Below, piece by piece: positions 8,600 through 16,667 of a stretch of 64,000 bases of DNA. Under the pieces are notes generated by a model. That model saw only the letters and a program-made list of their open reading frames with translations, did no database searches and was not told the DNA's origin. Made by a program: the position numbers and the translations under genes. How positions within the stretch are numbered: position 1 is the stretch's first letter; each line of letters opens with the position of its first letter. This DNA is from Trichomonas vaginalis G3 (taxonomy: Eukaryota; Parabasalia; Trichomonadida; Trichomonadidae), in contig NC_067204.1 of assembly GCF_026262505.1 (NCBI RefSeq), forward strand, positions 19,933,300 to 19,997,299. The letters run 5' to 3'.

Positions 8600-9907
8600 A
8601 TGACTATTGCTGCATATGCGTATGAAACAAATGAAGCAAGAAGAGCACATGAACTAGTAAACGAAAACTCAACTTTAACCATTGAAGGCAATGATTTAGT
8701 CATTGACGATGGAAAAACTAAAAAAGTCATTGATTTCGATACTTTTAACACTTATGACCCATTCATTACAATAAGTAAAGTTCCTATCATAAATGATGGA
8801 ACGGTGCAATATATAAATTCTACAGTAGATGCCTCATTAGTGAAAGTACTGAATGTTCTCATTGAATTGTTAAAGAGCTTTCGATTTGACGACAACATTA
8901 AATGCCTAAAGAATTTAGTCATGAATGAGAAACAAATATTAGGAGTTGCTGGTAGCAGTAATGATGTACACCTTATGACATTAGAATATTATAACGAACA
9001 TAAAGATGAACTGAAAGGAGAGAAGGGTGACACCGGACCACAAGGAATACAAGGACCTCAAGGAATACAAGGACCTCAAGGAATACAAGGACCTCAAGGC
9101 GAAAACGGTTTGGATGGAAAGGATGGAAAGGATGGAAAAACTGCTAAATCATGGATATGGGACCTTATAAATACTGGTTTAACAGCTGCTTCATATGGAG
9201 TTCTTCAATACCAAATCGGAAAGATATGGGCTGTACTTGGTGAAGAAGCTTTAGATGACGTCAAAAATGCTTTGAACTTCATTTCAAATGGTTCGGATAC
9301 TATTAAAACTTTATCTGGTTGGATGCAAGAAACAAGGAGTCAAATAGATACTGTAAGACGTATAGCAAACAATGCACGTACGGGATTGGATACTTTACGA
9401 AAAGCACAAAATACACTAAAGGAAGCAAATGATATTCTTGGCTCAGTATCAGACATGCATGAAGATTGGCTTAAAGGTATTGACAAATCTTTAAAAAATC
9501 ACAGTCAGTCTATTGCTGACTACAAGAAAAGTATAGATTTTTTACATAGTGCTATGGACGTACATGATGGAAGCATAAGGAACTTACTTAATGCTAACAA
9601 TAACTTACCAGGAACTATTAAAGCATTTATAAAGTCCTTTGTAAAACCCGGTGCTCTAACATTTAGGTCTTTGAGAGCAAGAGCATTGAAGTCAAGAGAT
9701 GCAGAAACTCCAACAGAACCTACAGAAGGAACTGAAACAACAGAAACTCCAGAAGAACCACCAAAACCAACAGCTAATGAAATATTGTTCGAATATTTTC
9801 CAAGGTACTCTGTTCTCATTGCATACATTCAAGAAATACTTAAGAAAGCAGACTTGACTTTAGGAGATGATGAAAGTTCTGTATATCTTTCGTTCCAATT
9901 CAAATAG
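8600..9907 (+). CDS. Collagen-like fibre protein
   Basis: This 435-residue protein has an N-terminal globular part (1-135) and a collagen-like block at about 140-175 with GEKGDTGPQG followed by four GIQGPQ-type units and DGKDGKDGK. A long helical, coiled-coil-rich region (about 230-310) follows, then a Pro/Thr/Glu-rich linker at about 365-390. Collagen repeats in viral and phage proteins trimerise and serve as fibres. The next gene is also fibre-like, so this is probably part of a receptor-binding apparatus. The DNA of the GIQGPQ units is an 18-bp tandem repeat. Confidence 0.75.
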   Translation: MTIAAYAYETNEARRAHELVNENSTLTIEGNDLVIDDGKTKKVIDFDTFNTYDPFITISKVPIINDGTVQYINSTVDASLVKVLNVLIELLKSFRFDDNIKCLKNLVMNEKQILGVAGSSNDVHLMTLEYYNEHKDELKGEKGDTGPQGIQGPQGIQGPQGIQGPQGENGLDGKDGKDGKTAKSWIWDLINTGLTAASYGVLQYQIGKIWAVLGEEALDDVKNALNFISNGSDTIKTLSGWMQETRSQIDTVRRIANNARTGLDTLRKAQNTLKEANDILGSVSDMHEDWLKGIDKSLKNHSQSIADYKKSIDFLHSAMDVHDGSIRNLLNANNNLPGTIKAFIKSFVKPGALTFRSLRARALKSRDAETPTEPTEGTETTETPEEPPKPTANEILFEYFPRYSVLIAYIQEILKKADLTLGDDESSVYLSFQFK

Positions 9908-9933
9908 CAGAACTTTTGAGACAGATATGCTTA

Positions 9934-11685
9934 ATGTATGACAACATCTCTGATTTCACAAGATATGATGACGACCATGACCCCGAACACGGTGAAGAAG
10001 AAGTTTTACAAACATCCATTAAGACAGGAAAGGTTTTAACTCAAAGTCTCATTATTGACACCAAAGATGGCGAAGTGGACGTTCTTCAAGAGCTGAAGAA
10101 AAATACTTCTTCGGGAGGTGGTGGTAGGCATGAACTTGAAATAAATGAGATAGAAGAGAAATTAGCCGAAAAAGCAGATAAAGAACATAAACACAATATC
10201 TCCGATATAAATGAACTTCAAGCTACATTAAATAGTAAAGCGGACAAAAATGAACTTGACGCAACGAACAAAGTTTTGAAATCTCATAAACACAATATCT
10301 CCGATATAAATGAACTTCAAACTTCTTTAGACAATAAAGCAGACAAAAACCATGTTCATTATATAAGTTCTGATGAACAGATTATAACGGACTATCATGG
10401 ATATTTAACACAGGGTGAAAAAGTGAATACGAAAAATGTTAATGAAAGAAGATATAAATTCATTCGTGCTAAAGGTTATGACATACACTGTACTGTACAG
10501 TATGACACAGGTATAGCACCACAATCATTTGGTTATAACGCTGAAATTTATGCTTCATACTTCTTTGTTAACGGTGTATTAGTTGAACCAAGATTTACTT
10601 TGAGAGTTAAGTCAAAAATAACTTTTGAAGATGCTATTAAAAGTAAAGCTGACAAAACAGAACTTGACGCAACGAACAAAGTTTTGAAATCTCATAAACA
10701 CAATATCTCCGATATAAATGAACTTCAAACTTCTTTAGACAGTAAAGCCGACAAAAATCATACACATAAATCCTTCACTACTGTTAGAGCAGACGACATA
10801 ATATTGAACTATGATTTGGGTTCAAGTGCACCTTTAGAGAATCCGAGTACAAGCGTAAAAGATACTCTTAACAATTTAGATAAGAGTTGCAGGAATATCG
10901 AAGGTCATGCCAGAAACTTTGAAGCATATGAACTACCAGCAATGTTAGACAGTAAAGCCGACAAAACTTATGTGGATACAGAACTAACAAAGAAATTTTC
11001 GAAACCAGATACAATGACATTTACAACAGAAATTATAAATGGTGAACCAGCAACTCCATTTGAATTTGTTAGAGGTCTTCAACCAGATACTTTTGAATTT
11101 TTCTTGGATAATTCTATTGAACTAACATTACATTATAAAAGTGGAACAAATGCAACATTTCATCCGGGAGATACATTCCAAATGGTATTTAATGACATAA
11201 GTTCTTTAGAATATGTTTATAGAGTTATGAGCATATATGATTTAATATATCCTATAGGAGCTGTTTATACGTCTATGAATCCAATAAATCCAAACACTTT
11301 ATTTGGTGGTAGATGGTATGAAATAGTTGACAGTTTTCCATTCTACACTAATACGCAGTCAATGAAGATGGGAGGTTCAAAGAAAATAGGTATTGAAAAC
11401 CTTCCTTCACATATGCATAGGTTCAGTGGAAGAACATCTGTGGAAGGAAACCATTCACATTCAATAACAAAAAGAGGTTATATAAATCTTGCAGCGGGTT
11501 CGAATAGACAGGGAATGAATAGATATGATATCTCAGATGACCCCAAAGATGTTAGCACAGGTATTTTCTGTGGAACTGCAGGAAATCATACACATGTTGT
11601 AGCTGGTATTACAGACCCAGCAGGTAATGGAAAAGATTATATGCCTCCTTATATAACAATGCACGCTTGGATACGAGTTGGTTAA
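9934..11685 (+). CDS. Phage-tail-fibre-like attachment protein
   Basis: This is a 583-residue protein. The N-terminal half has repeats of the type HKHNISDINELQTSLDSKAD (tail-fibre repeat; an 80-bp DNA block recurs at about 10253 and 10661). The C-terminus (about 430-583) has YPIGAVYTSMNP, FGGRWYEIVD, LPSHMH, GNHSH, GNHTH and MPPYITMHAW. This matches the tail-fibre/baseplate gp10-like C-terminal domain of phages and of some large DNA viruses. The likely role is host attachment. The ATG at 9934 is chosen; upstream the frame has only TTG. It is intact, unlike the broken B copy at 38076-39332. Confidence 0.78.
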   Translation: MYDNISDFTRYDDDHDPEHGEEEVLQTSIKTGKVLTQSLIIDTKDGEVDVLQELKKNTSSGGGGRHELEINEIEEKLAEKADKEHKHNISDINELQATLNSKADKNELDATNKVLKSHKHNISDINELQTSLDNKADKNHVHYISSDEQIITDYHGYLTQGEKVNTKNVNERRYKFIRAKGYDIHCTVQYDTGIAPQSFGYNAEIYASYFFVNGVLVEPRFTLRVKSKITFEDAIKSKADKTELDATNKVLKSHKHNISDINELQTSLDSKADKNHTHKSFTTVRADDIILNYDLGSSAPLENPSTSVKDTLNNLDKSCRNIEGHARNFEAYELPAMLDSKADKTYVDTELTKKFSKPDTMTFTTEIINGEPATPFEFVRGLQPDTFEFFLDNSIELTLHYKSGTNATFHPGDTFQMVFNDISSLEYVYRVMSIYDLIYPIGAVYTSMNPINPNTLFGGRWYEIVDSFPFYTNTQSMKMGGSKKIGIENLPSHMHRFSGRTSVEGNHSHSITKRGYINLAAGSNRQGMNRYDISDDPKDVSTGIFCGTAGNHTHVVAGITDPAGNGKDYMPPYITMHAWIRVG

Positions 11686-11704
11686 AATCTTTAACTTTAC
11701 ATAA

Positions 11705-12790
11705 ATGAGCTTGAAAGAAGTATTCGAACAACATCCATGGAGGTCTTTTAAGAAATTCAATGAAGCTGCAAAGAGTTCGGGATTTACTAACAGAGCTGAA
11801 GTGAAAAGGTTCTTTGACAAAAATGTTGTACATCAAACAAAAATAAATCCTTACGACTACTTTTTACCAATTTACTCCAACACTCCTGACGCATACCAAT
11901 TTGACACTCTCATTCAAAGCAGAAAAGGAGGACATAAACCATTCCTCATCTTCATTAATGTTAACACTCGCAAAGCTTTTGCGTATATAATGAGAAATAA
12001 AGGAACTCATGAAGTGTTAAGAGTTTTACAAAAGTTTGTAGCAGAACATAGCCCAAGTATTTTAACATCAGACCAAGACGGTGCATACCTCAGCAACGAA
12101 ATCACAGAATTTCTCATTAAGCATAACATAACTCACTACACTACTGAAGACCATAACCATAACATACTCGGTATCATTAACCGCTTCATAAGGACTCTCA
12201 GAGATTTAAATCAAGAGCGAGACTTTACCGAAGAAACAATGAAACATTTCATCGAAGTTTACAATTCCTCAACACATTCTACAACAGGACATACACCAAA
12301 TTCAATGACACAACAACAAGAAGAAAAGTATATACAAAAGAAACGAAGTCAAACACAAAATATCAGAAATTCAACACAATTTACTCTCATTCCTGGAACA
12401 AAAGTTCGTGTAGTTCTTGACGACAAACCGTTGACAAAGAAACGTTTAAGGTTAAGTCGAAATTATTATATCGTAGACTCTACGCAAGGTAATGGATATC
12501 TTATAAAAGCTGCTGACGACTCCATAGCATTTTACCCTCGTCATAAATTAGTCGAAAGTAGTAATGGCAAACTTGCTGAAACCATTGACGAAGCAAAGCG
12601 AGGAGTGGTTATTGAAATACTTGACTACAACATAAACGATGACACTTATAAAGTAAGATATGAAGGAGGCGTTGAAGATGTTATACCATCTAAGAACTTG
12701 AGAGAATCTAAACCAACTCATCTGGGACCATTAGAGCGGGAGTACTGGAAAGATAAAAACATGCCAGAAAGAATAAGAAAATTCTTCTAA
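11705..12790 (+). CDS. Retroviral-type integrase, Maverick A
   Basis: This is a 361-residue rve-family integrase. Catalytic positions are D67 (YQFDTLI), D123 (TSDQDG) and, 35 residues further on, N159 (GIINRF) where an acidic residue is expected; the B copy has D there. A C-terminal chromo/SH3-like region follows (about 235-345). It would insert element DNA into the genome. No N-terminal zinc finger is visible. The N at the third catalytic position suggests the enzyme is inactive or altered, although the frame is fully open. ATG follows CATAA; the stop reads TAAA. Confidence 0.8.
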   Translation: MSLKEVFEQHPWRSFKKFNEAAKSSGFTNRAEVKRFFDKNVVHQTKINPYDYFLPIYSNTPDAYQFDTLIQSRKGGHKPFLIFINVNTRKAFAYIMRNKGTHEVLRVLQKFVAEHSPSILTSDQDGAYLSNEITEFLIKHNITHYTTEDHNHNILGIINRFIRTLRDLNQERDFTEETMKHFIEVYNSSTHSTTGHTPNSMTQQQEEKYIQKKRSQTQNIRNSTQFTLIPGTKVRVVLDDKPLTKKRLRLSRNYYIVDSTQGNGYLIKAADDSIAFYPRHKLVESSNGKLAETIDEAKRGVVIEILDYNINDDTYKVRYEGGVEDVIPSKNLRESKPTHLGPLEREYWKDKNMPERIRKFF

Positions 12791-12816
12791 ACTTTTTCGT
12801 TGGATGTAAATCAGAC

Positions 12817-12897
12817 ATGAATGAGAACAGTCATGATATTATTAATGGTACCATTTATTTTTGTCATAAAGACGCAAACGGACTCTTTGAGTCCTGA
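12817..12897 (+). pseudogene. Short ORF truncated by a hairpin insertion
   Basis: A 26-codon frame begins at ATG 12817, preceded by a GATGTAAATCAGAC leader like other A genes, and ends in the first hairpin of the 12880-12931 cluster. It may be the remnant of a small gene whose 3' part was cut off by the insertion. The evidence is weak. Confidence 0.3.
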
Positions 12898-12931
12898 GGT
12901 CTTTCAGACCGAAGCGGCGAGGACGAAGTCC
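12880..12931. repeat. Triple mini-hairpin cluster
   Basis: GGACTC-TTT-GAGTCC, then GGTCT-TTC-AGACC, then GCGGCGA and GGAC-GAA-GTCC. The last module (12914-12934) is the same sequence as at 16842-16863. Confidence 0.85.
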
Positions 12932-12946
12932 ATGAACAAAAATCAT

Positions 12947-12998
12947 GTTTATGTTAGCATGTTAGATCTCACCCGTTTTCTAACCACTTTTCTAACAT
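12947..12998. repeat. 52-bp inverted repeat, left copy
   Basis: It is a perfect reverse complement of 14056-14107. The two copies flank the 13101-14042 gene and its promoter. Confidence 0.92.
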
Positions 12999-13048
12999 GG
13001 TCTAAAACTCTCGAAAATCATGAATTTTTGACATTTCCTTATGAAAGA

Positions 13049-13100
13049 AAAATAACGCTAATTTTTTTCTAAGAAAAATTTTTATCTTGTATGTAAAGAT
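13049..13100 (+). promoter_or_regulatory. Shared promoter/leader, copy 1
   Basis: AAAAATAACGCTAATTTT, then a T-rich stretch, then ATCTTGTATGTAAAGA before ATG. The same block precedes the genes at 14471 and 15171. It contains ATGTAA, a start codon followed at once by a stop. Confidence 0.75.
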
Positions 13101-14042
13101 ATGATTTCAACAATAGGTTCTACAACACTTCAAACAACAACTTCACCAAACTCTTTAGTTATGAATCCAACATCTATGTTAGTAGAGATGAAAAGCTTCA
13201 TTCCTTCTTCATATACTTTTGAGACAGAAATACAAAGAATTAAGCAAGAACTTTTAACAAGTAATTTAGACTGTAGTGCGAAAGATGAAACAAATGAACA
13301 GTATCTTTATGACATGCAGGACATTATTGACCATTTACCCAAATTGCCTGAAATCCAACAACAAAAGCTCACTATTCATGAATTCGATGAAATAGAAGTG
13401 AAACCAACTGACTCAGTAGAAATAAAGAAGTTCATACGTAAAGTAAACTATGAGTTTCTAGGATATCATTGCAACCATAAAGTTATGGACAAAGATTGCG
13501 ACATGGTATATAAGAACATCTCTGACATATATAAATCTGGGGAGTTTAAGACATACGACAACTTTGTTTCATTAGTTGCTGAATGTGTTTGGGAAATAAG
13601 AGATAAAGATAGAAGAGGTAAGGTATGGCATGAACAGTTAAAACCAGCAGCTTTTGAGTTAAAGAAAACCATTGACGCCTTAGTTGTTCTAGCAGGTCAA
13701 ATTTCAATGTATAACGCAAAAATGAATCCGCAATGTTCAAAATGTAAAGCAGCAATGAGGAAATATAACTACTCTGTCAAAGAGATAGAACGTATGAGAA
13801 ACGACTATGCTGACTTAAAGAAAGAAGTAGAGAAACCAGCAGAAGATAAAATGGATATGTTGACATTTCTGAACAAAAACTATCCAACTGCTGACGATTT
13901 CCTATTATCTGATGTCAAGAAGAAATATAAAGAAACCTTCGGCATAGTTAAAATTTTTGATATCCTTCGTGAAGAAATAGAAGCTACAAAACTGTTTAAA
14001 GTCATGAACCATCGCAACATATACCATGTAAAACGCTTGTAA
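13101..14042 (+). CDS. Hypothetical protein of the shared-promoter gene set
   Basis: This is a 313-residue protein. It has a Ser/Thr-rich N-terminus, a mixed helical middle, a CSKCKAAM cysteine pair near 213-218, a coiled-coil-like segment (about 220-245) and a C-terminal 60-residue helical tail that could be a winged-helix or HTH fold (ADDFLLSDVKKKYKETFG). I do not recognise a family. It shares its promoter with two KilA-N genes and is bracketed by 52-bp inverted repeats. That suggests a small gene cassette and perhaps a DNA-binding regulatory role, which is inference. Confidence 0.65.
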   Translation: MISTIGSTTLQTTTSPNSLVMNPTSMLVEMKSFIPSSYTFETEIQRIKQELLTSNLDCSAKDETNEQYLYDMQDIIDHLPKLPEIQQQKLTIHEFDEIEVKPTDSVEIKKFIRKVNYEFLGYHCNHKVMDKDCDMVYKNISDIYKSGEFKTYDNFVSLVAECVWEIRDKDRRGKVWHEQLKPAAFELKKTIDALVVLAGQISMYNAKMNPQCSKCKAAMRKYNYSVKEIERMRNDYADLKKEVEKPAEDKMDMLTFLNKNYPTADDFLLSDVKKKYKETFGIVKIFDILREEIEATKLFKVMNHRNIYHVKRL

Positions 14043-14055
14043 ATAGTTTTCTTCG

Positions 14056-14107
14056 ATGTTAGAAAAGTGGTTAGAAAACGGGTGAGATCTAACATGCTAA
14101 CATAAAC
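14056..14107. repeat. 52-bp inverted repeat, right copy
   Basis: It is a perfect reverse complement of 12947-12998. It begins 13 bases after the stop codon of the 13101-14042 gene. Confidence 0.92.
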
Positions 14108-14118
14108 TTTATTTTTGC

Positions 14119-14404
14119 ATTAATCCCACTATGTTGTCAAAATGTCATGTTGTCAAAATGTCATGTTGTCAAAATGTCATGTTGTCACTATTTTTCAGAG
14201 AAGTTAAATTACCGAGTGACACATAGTGACATAGTGACACCTTCAGTTCTTCAAAAATAATGAATAAATGCCTTCCTCATTAATCCCACTATGTTGTCAA
14301 AATGTCATGTTGTCAAAATGTCATGTTGTCACATTTTTTCAGAAAAGTTAAATTACCTGGTGACCTGGTGACCTGGTGACCCTATCAGTTCTTCAAAAAT
14401 AATT
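14119..14404. repeat. Iteron-like repeat pair at the midpoint of element A
   Basis: There are two related copies (14119-14263 and 14279-14404). Each has a 16-bp unit ATGTTGTCAAAATGTC in tandem (three, then two, plus partial), a spacer with AAGTTAAATTACC, and a 9-bp unit in tandem (CATAGTGAC in copy 1, CTGGTGACC in copy 2), then CAGTTCTTCAAAAATAA. GTTGTCACTAT and ATAGTGACA face each other. The gap between copies (14264-14278) contains the midpoint of 3226-25325. No coding sequence is seen. Confidence 0.85.
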
Positions 14405-14411
14405 CATTAGT

Positions 14412-14470
14412 TAGAAAAATAACGCTAATTTTATTTTTATATCTTTTTTATTTTGTATGTAAAGACAGTA
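14412..14470 (+). promoter_or_regulatory. Shared promoter/leader, copy 2
   Basis: AGAAAAATAACGCTAATTTT, a T-rich stretch, then TTGTATGTAAAGACAGTA before ATG 14471. It contains the ATGTAA start-stop. Confidence 0.75.
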
Positions 14471-15082
14471 ATGACAAACATTGAGTTTGAAACAGTTAGA
14501 AAGATAGACGATGACACCAAAGTGGTTAGAATAGGTGATTTAAACGTAAGATACTCAAAGAAATACAACAAATATTCTTTGTCAGACATTATATCTCCAT
14601 CTGAAAAGAAAACAAACGACTGGGTTAGAAATGCTTCAACTCAGAAAATTTTGACAAGAAATCCTGAGCTTATGATATCAGTAGCATTTCATGGAACAAG
14701 AGCATATCTTATAGACAAAAGTCTTATACCAATAGTTTTGTTATGGTTAGACCCAGTTGTTGGATATAACTTCATAACTTATGGTTCATTCGACTCAGAA
14801 CGTTGCAGTGAAGGCTTACTTTACATCGTTCAGAAACCGAAGGACTTCAACACAAAAAGATATAAGATAGGAAGGACATATAATATAACTCAAAGATATG
14901 ACAGTACAGTCAATAGAGTCAAGGTTGTGTTCGTTAATGATATGAGAGCTGCTGAAACAGAACTGCTTGAAGTTTTTGAGAAAATGTATGGTGCTCCCAC
15001 GAAAGGTAAAGAAACGTTTGAAGTAGATGAGATAGATAAAGCTATAAAATTATTTGACGAAGTTGCTGAAAAATACATGTAA
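14471..15082 (+). CDS. KilA-N domain protein with T5orf172/GIY-YIG-like domain
   Basis: This is a 203-residue protein. An N-terminal KilA-N-type DNA-binding region (about 20-100) has KYSLSDI, then W and the LIDKSLIPIVLLWLDP helix. It is followed by GLLYIVQ...YKIGRTYNITQR (about 115-140), the first two motifs of the T5orf172/GIY-YIG group. Such two-domain proteins are common in phages and large DNA viruses, where they act in regulation or DNA processing. The start is ATG 14471; the frame extends upstream only through a TTG inside the promoter. The promoter is shared with its neighbours. Confidence 0.75.
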   Translation: MTNIEFETVRKIDDDTKVVRIGDLNVRYSKKYNKYSLSDIISPSEKKTNDWVRNASTQKILTRNPELMISVAFHGTRAYLIDKSLIPIVLLWLDPVVGYNFITYGSFDSERCSEGLLYIVQKPKDFNTKRYKIGRTYNITQRYDSTVNRVKVVFVNDMRAAETELLEVFEKMYGAPTKGKETFEVDEIDKAIKLFDEVAEKYM

Positions 15083-15112
15083 AGCGTTTATTTTTGGTCT
15101 TTTGTGAAAGTC

Positions 15113-15170
15113 AGAAAATAACGCTAATTTTTTTCTAACAAAAATTTTTATCTTGTATGTAAAGACAGTA
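15113..15170 (+). promoter_or_regulatory. Shared promoter/leader, copy 3
   Basis: AGAAAATAACGCTAATTTT, a T-rich stretch, then ATCTTGTATGTAAAGACAGTA before ATG 15171. It is nearly identical to copies 1 and 2. Confidence 0.75.
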
Positions 15171-15998
15171 ATGTCAACATCAGAGAACACAACAACAGCT
15201 ATAGTCCATGAAGTCATAAATGAAGAATACGAATACATACAGTATAACAAACAATTGAGACTCATTCGTTCTGTCAAAGACGACATGTACCAAATGCAAA
15301 GTATAATGAATGCTCTTCGTTCTACAAAGCAAGCATATCATTGGTTTGAAAACCAACAGACAAAAGAACTTTTAGAAGAATTTCCTCATATGATTGCTTC
15401 CCTCGGAAAACCGAGAGAAGAGATTCCGTACGAAAACCGTGAAAAATTGCCAAACGGTTTGAGAGGATATTATGTTCATAGACTTTTAGTAAATGCAGTT
15501 GCAATGTGGGCTTCACCACGTTATGCTTGGAATATTTACAAACTTCTTGACGAACTTCACAGACAAGAACGTGGAGAGATGGAAAAGAAACTTCAAGCAA
15601 AAGATGAAGTCATTGAATCCAAAGACAAAAGCATACAGAAAAGAATACCGCGTTCAGTACCAAAAGGAAAGGAAAAGAACTATAAGTATATGATTTATAC
15701 TGAAGAGTTGGAGAATGAAGAAGATAAAGATATGGTTATGTTGCATTTAGTCAGAAGAAACAACAAAAGCTTTTACGACCTTGCTAAAATATATAAATCT
15801 GACAGAAACTGGTTCTATCGTGAAAACTTACCGATTTCAATGACACCGAATGAGCAAATAAAAGAAATTGTCAAAAATACTCTTCCTCAAACACACTATG
15901 ACATCAAAGGTTGCACAATACTTACCTTCAAAGAAGACTTACCATTACTGAAGGAAAAAATAACAGAATATTTCGATAACTTCAAAGAGGAAGAATGA
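15171..15998 (+). CDS. KilA-N domain protein
   Basis: This is a 275-residue protein. The KilA-N core is at about 55-135: W, the LLEEFP helix, then GLRGYYVHRLLVNAVAMWAS and a helix ending LLDELHRQE. A charged coiled coil follows (about 135-165), then a C-terminal domain with VPKGKEKNYKYMIY and FKEDLPLL that resembles the extension seen in KilA-N proteins of large DNA viruses (DUF3627-like). It is probably a DNA-binding regulator. The start is ATG 15171. A single CTCGG-AAAA-CCGAG hairpin (15402-15415) lies in frame as SLGKPRE. It is intact. Confidence 0.78.
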   Translation: MSTSENTTTAIVHEVINEEYEYIQYNKQLRLIRSVKDDMYQMQSIMNALRSTKQAYHWFENQQTKELLEEFPHMIASLGKPREEIPYENREKLPNGLRGYYVHRLLVNAVAMWASPRYAWNIYKLLDELHRQERGEMEKKLQAKDEVIESKDKSIQKRIPRSVPKGKEKNYKYMIYTEELENEEDKDMVMLHLVRRNNKSFYDLAKIYKSDRNWFYRENLPISMTPNEQIKEIVKNTLPQTHYDIKGCTILTFKEDLPLLKEKITEYFDNFKEEE

Positions 15999-16090
15999 AG
16001 TCACGACAACATTAACGAAGAAGTCACGACAACATTAACGAAGAGAGAATGAGGTGAAAAAACAGGTGAAATCTCACCTCTTCACCAAAA
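15998..16090. terminator. Tandem repeat and nested hairpin between convergent genes
   Basis: A 22-bp unit, GAAGTCACGACAACATTAAC plus GA, occurs twice. It is followed by a nested palindrome in which GGTGAA...TTCACC encloses AGGTGA-AATC-TCACCT. It sits between the stops of two convergent genes. A transcript-end role is inferred. Related GGTGA/TCACC stretches lie in the inverted repeats of A. Confidence 0.45.
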
Positions 16091-16102
16091 ATATATTTTT
16101 GG

Positions 16103-16576
16103 TTAAATAGCTTCAGGGTCAATTTCTTCAACCATTTCACTTCCTTCGTCAATGTCAATAGAAGCTTCTTCAACCTTTGGTAAGAACTTTTGTATAACAT
16201 CTTTGTTCGTTATTGTCTTCAGAGATGAAGGATAATATTTCACATTTATTTCACCCTTCTTATATTCTTTCTGTTCGGAAAGATTTAAAGCAATACTGAA
16301 GAAGTCAATGTTGGAGTTCTTTATAACAGTATAATGAGTATCTTTGACATTCACGAAGAAACCCTTTTGTTTCAAAACTACTGCTAACTCTTGTGAAGTA
16401 TAACGTTTGCGGTCAATGACAATAGCTAATGGTCTGACATACTGACCGAACTTAGATTCTTTCACAAACTTCTTGTTAAAGATAACATTGACGTTTGAAG
16501 CACCATTGAACTCATTCTTGATGGCAGTAGCGAGAGCATTGTATGAAAAGAACTTGCAATCTTGCATGTGTTTCAT
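16103..16576 (-). CDS. Small protein with acidic tail, possible ssDNA-binding protein
   Basis: This 157-residue protein is strand-rich, with a basic middle and an acidic C-terminus ending EEIDPEAI. The 27777-28196 protein of element B is similar in size and ends NIDIDPEMF. An acidic tail after an OB-like fold is typical of ssDNA-binding proteins that recruit partners, and both genes lie next to replication genes (polymerase here, helicase in B). The assignment is inference; no fold motif is conclusive. It is divergent from the polymerase gene across 91 bp. Confidence 0.5.
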   Translation of the reverse strand: MKHMQDCKFFSYNALATAIKNEFNGASNVNVIFNKKFVKESKFGQYVRPLAIVIDRKRYTSQELAVVLKQKGFFVNVKDTHYTVIKNSNIDFFSIALNLSEQKEYKKGEINVKYYPSSLKTITNKDVIQKFLPKVEEASIDIDEGSEMVEEIDPEAI

Positions 16577-16667
16577 TAAAATAAAAATATTAAATTATTT
16601 TGAAAAATAACTTAAAAAAAATGTAATCTAATTTTTCGAAAAAATATTTTTTTATTTCCTACTAAAG

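Noticed and set aside
12821-13072. 83-codon ORF between integrase and the next gene
   Set aside because: It starts with GTG/TTG-type reading or out of frame, spans three mini-hairpins and half of the 52-bp inverted repeat, and has no gene-like sequence. The mirrored minus ORF at 13880-14095 shares residues only because of the inverted repeat.
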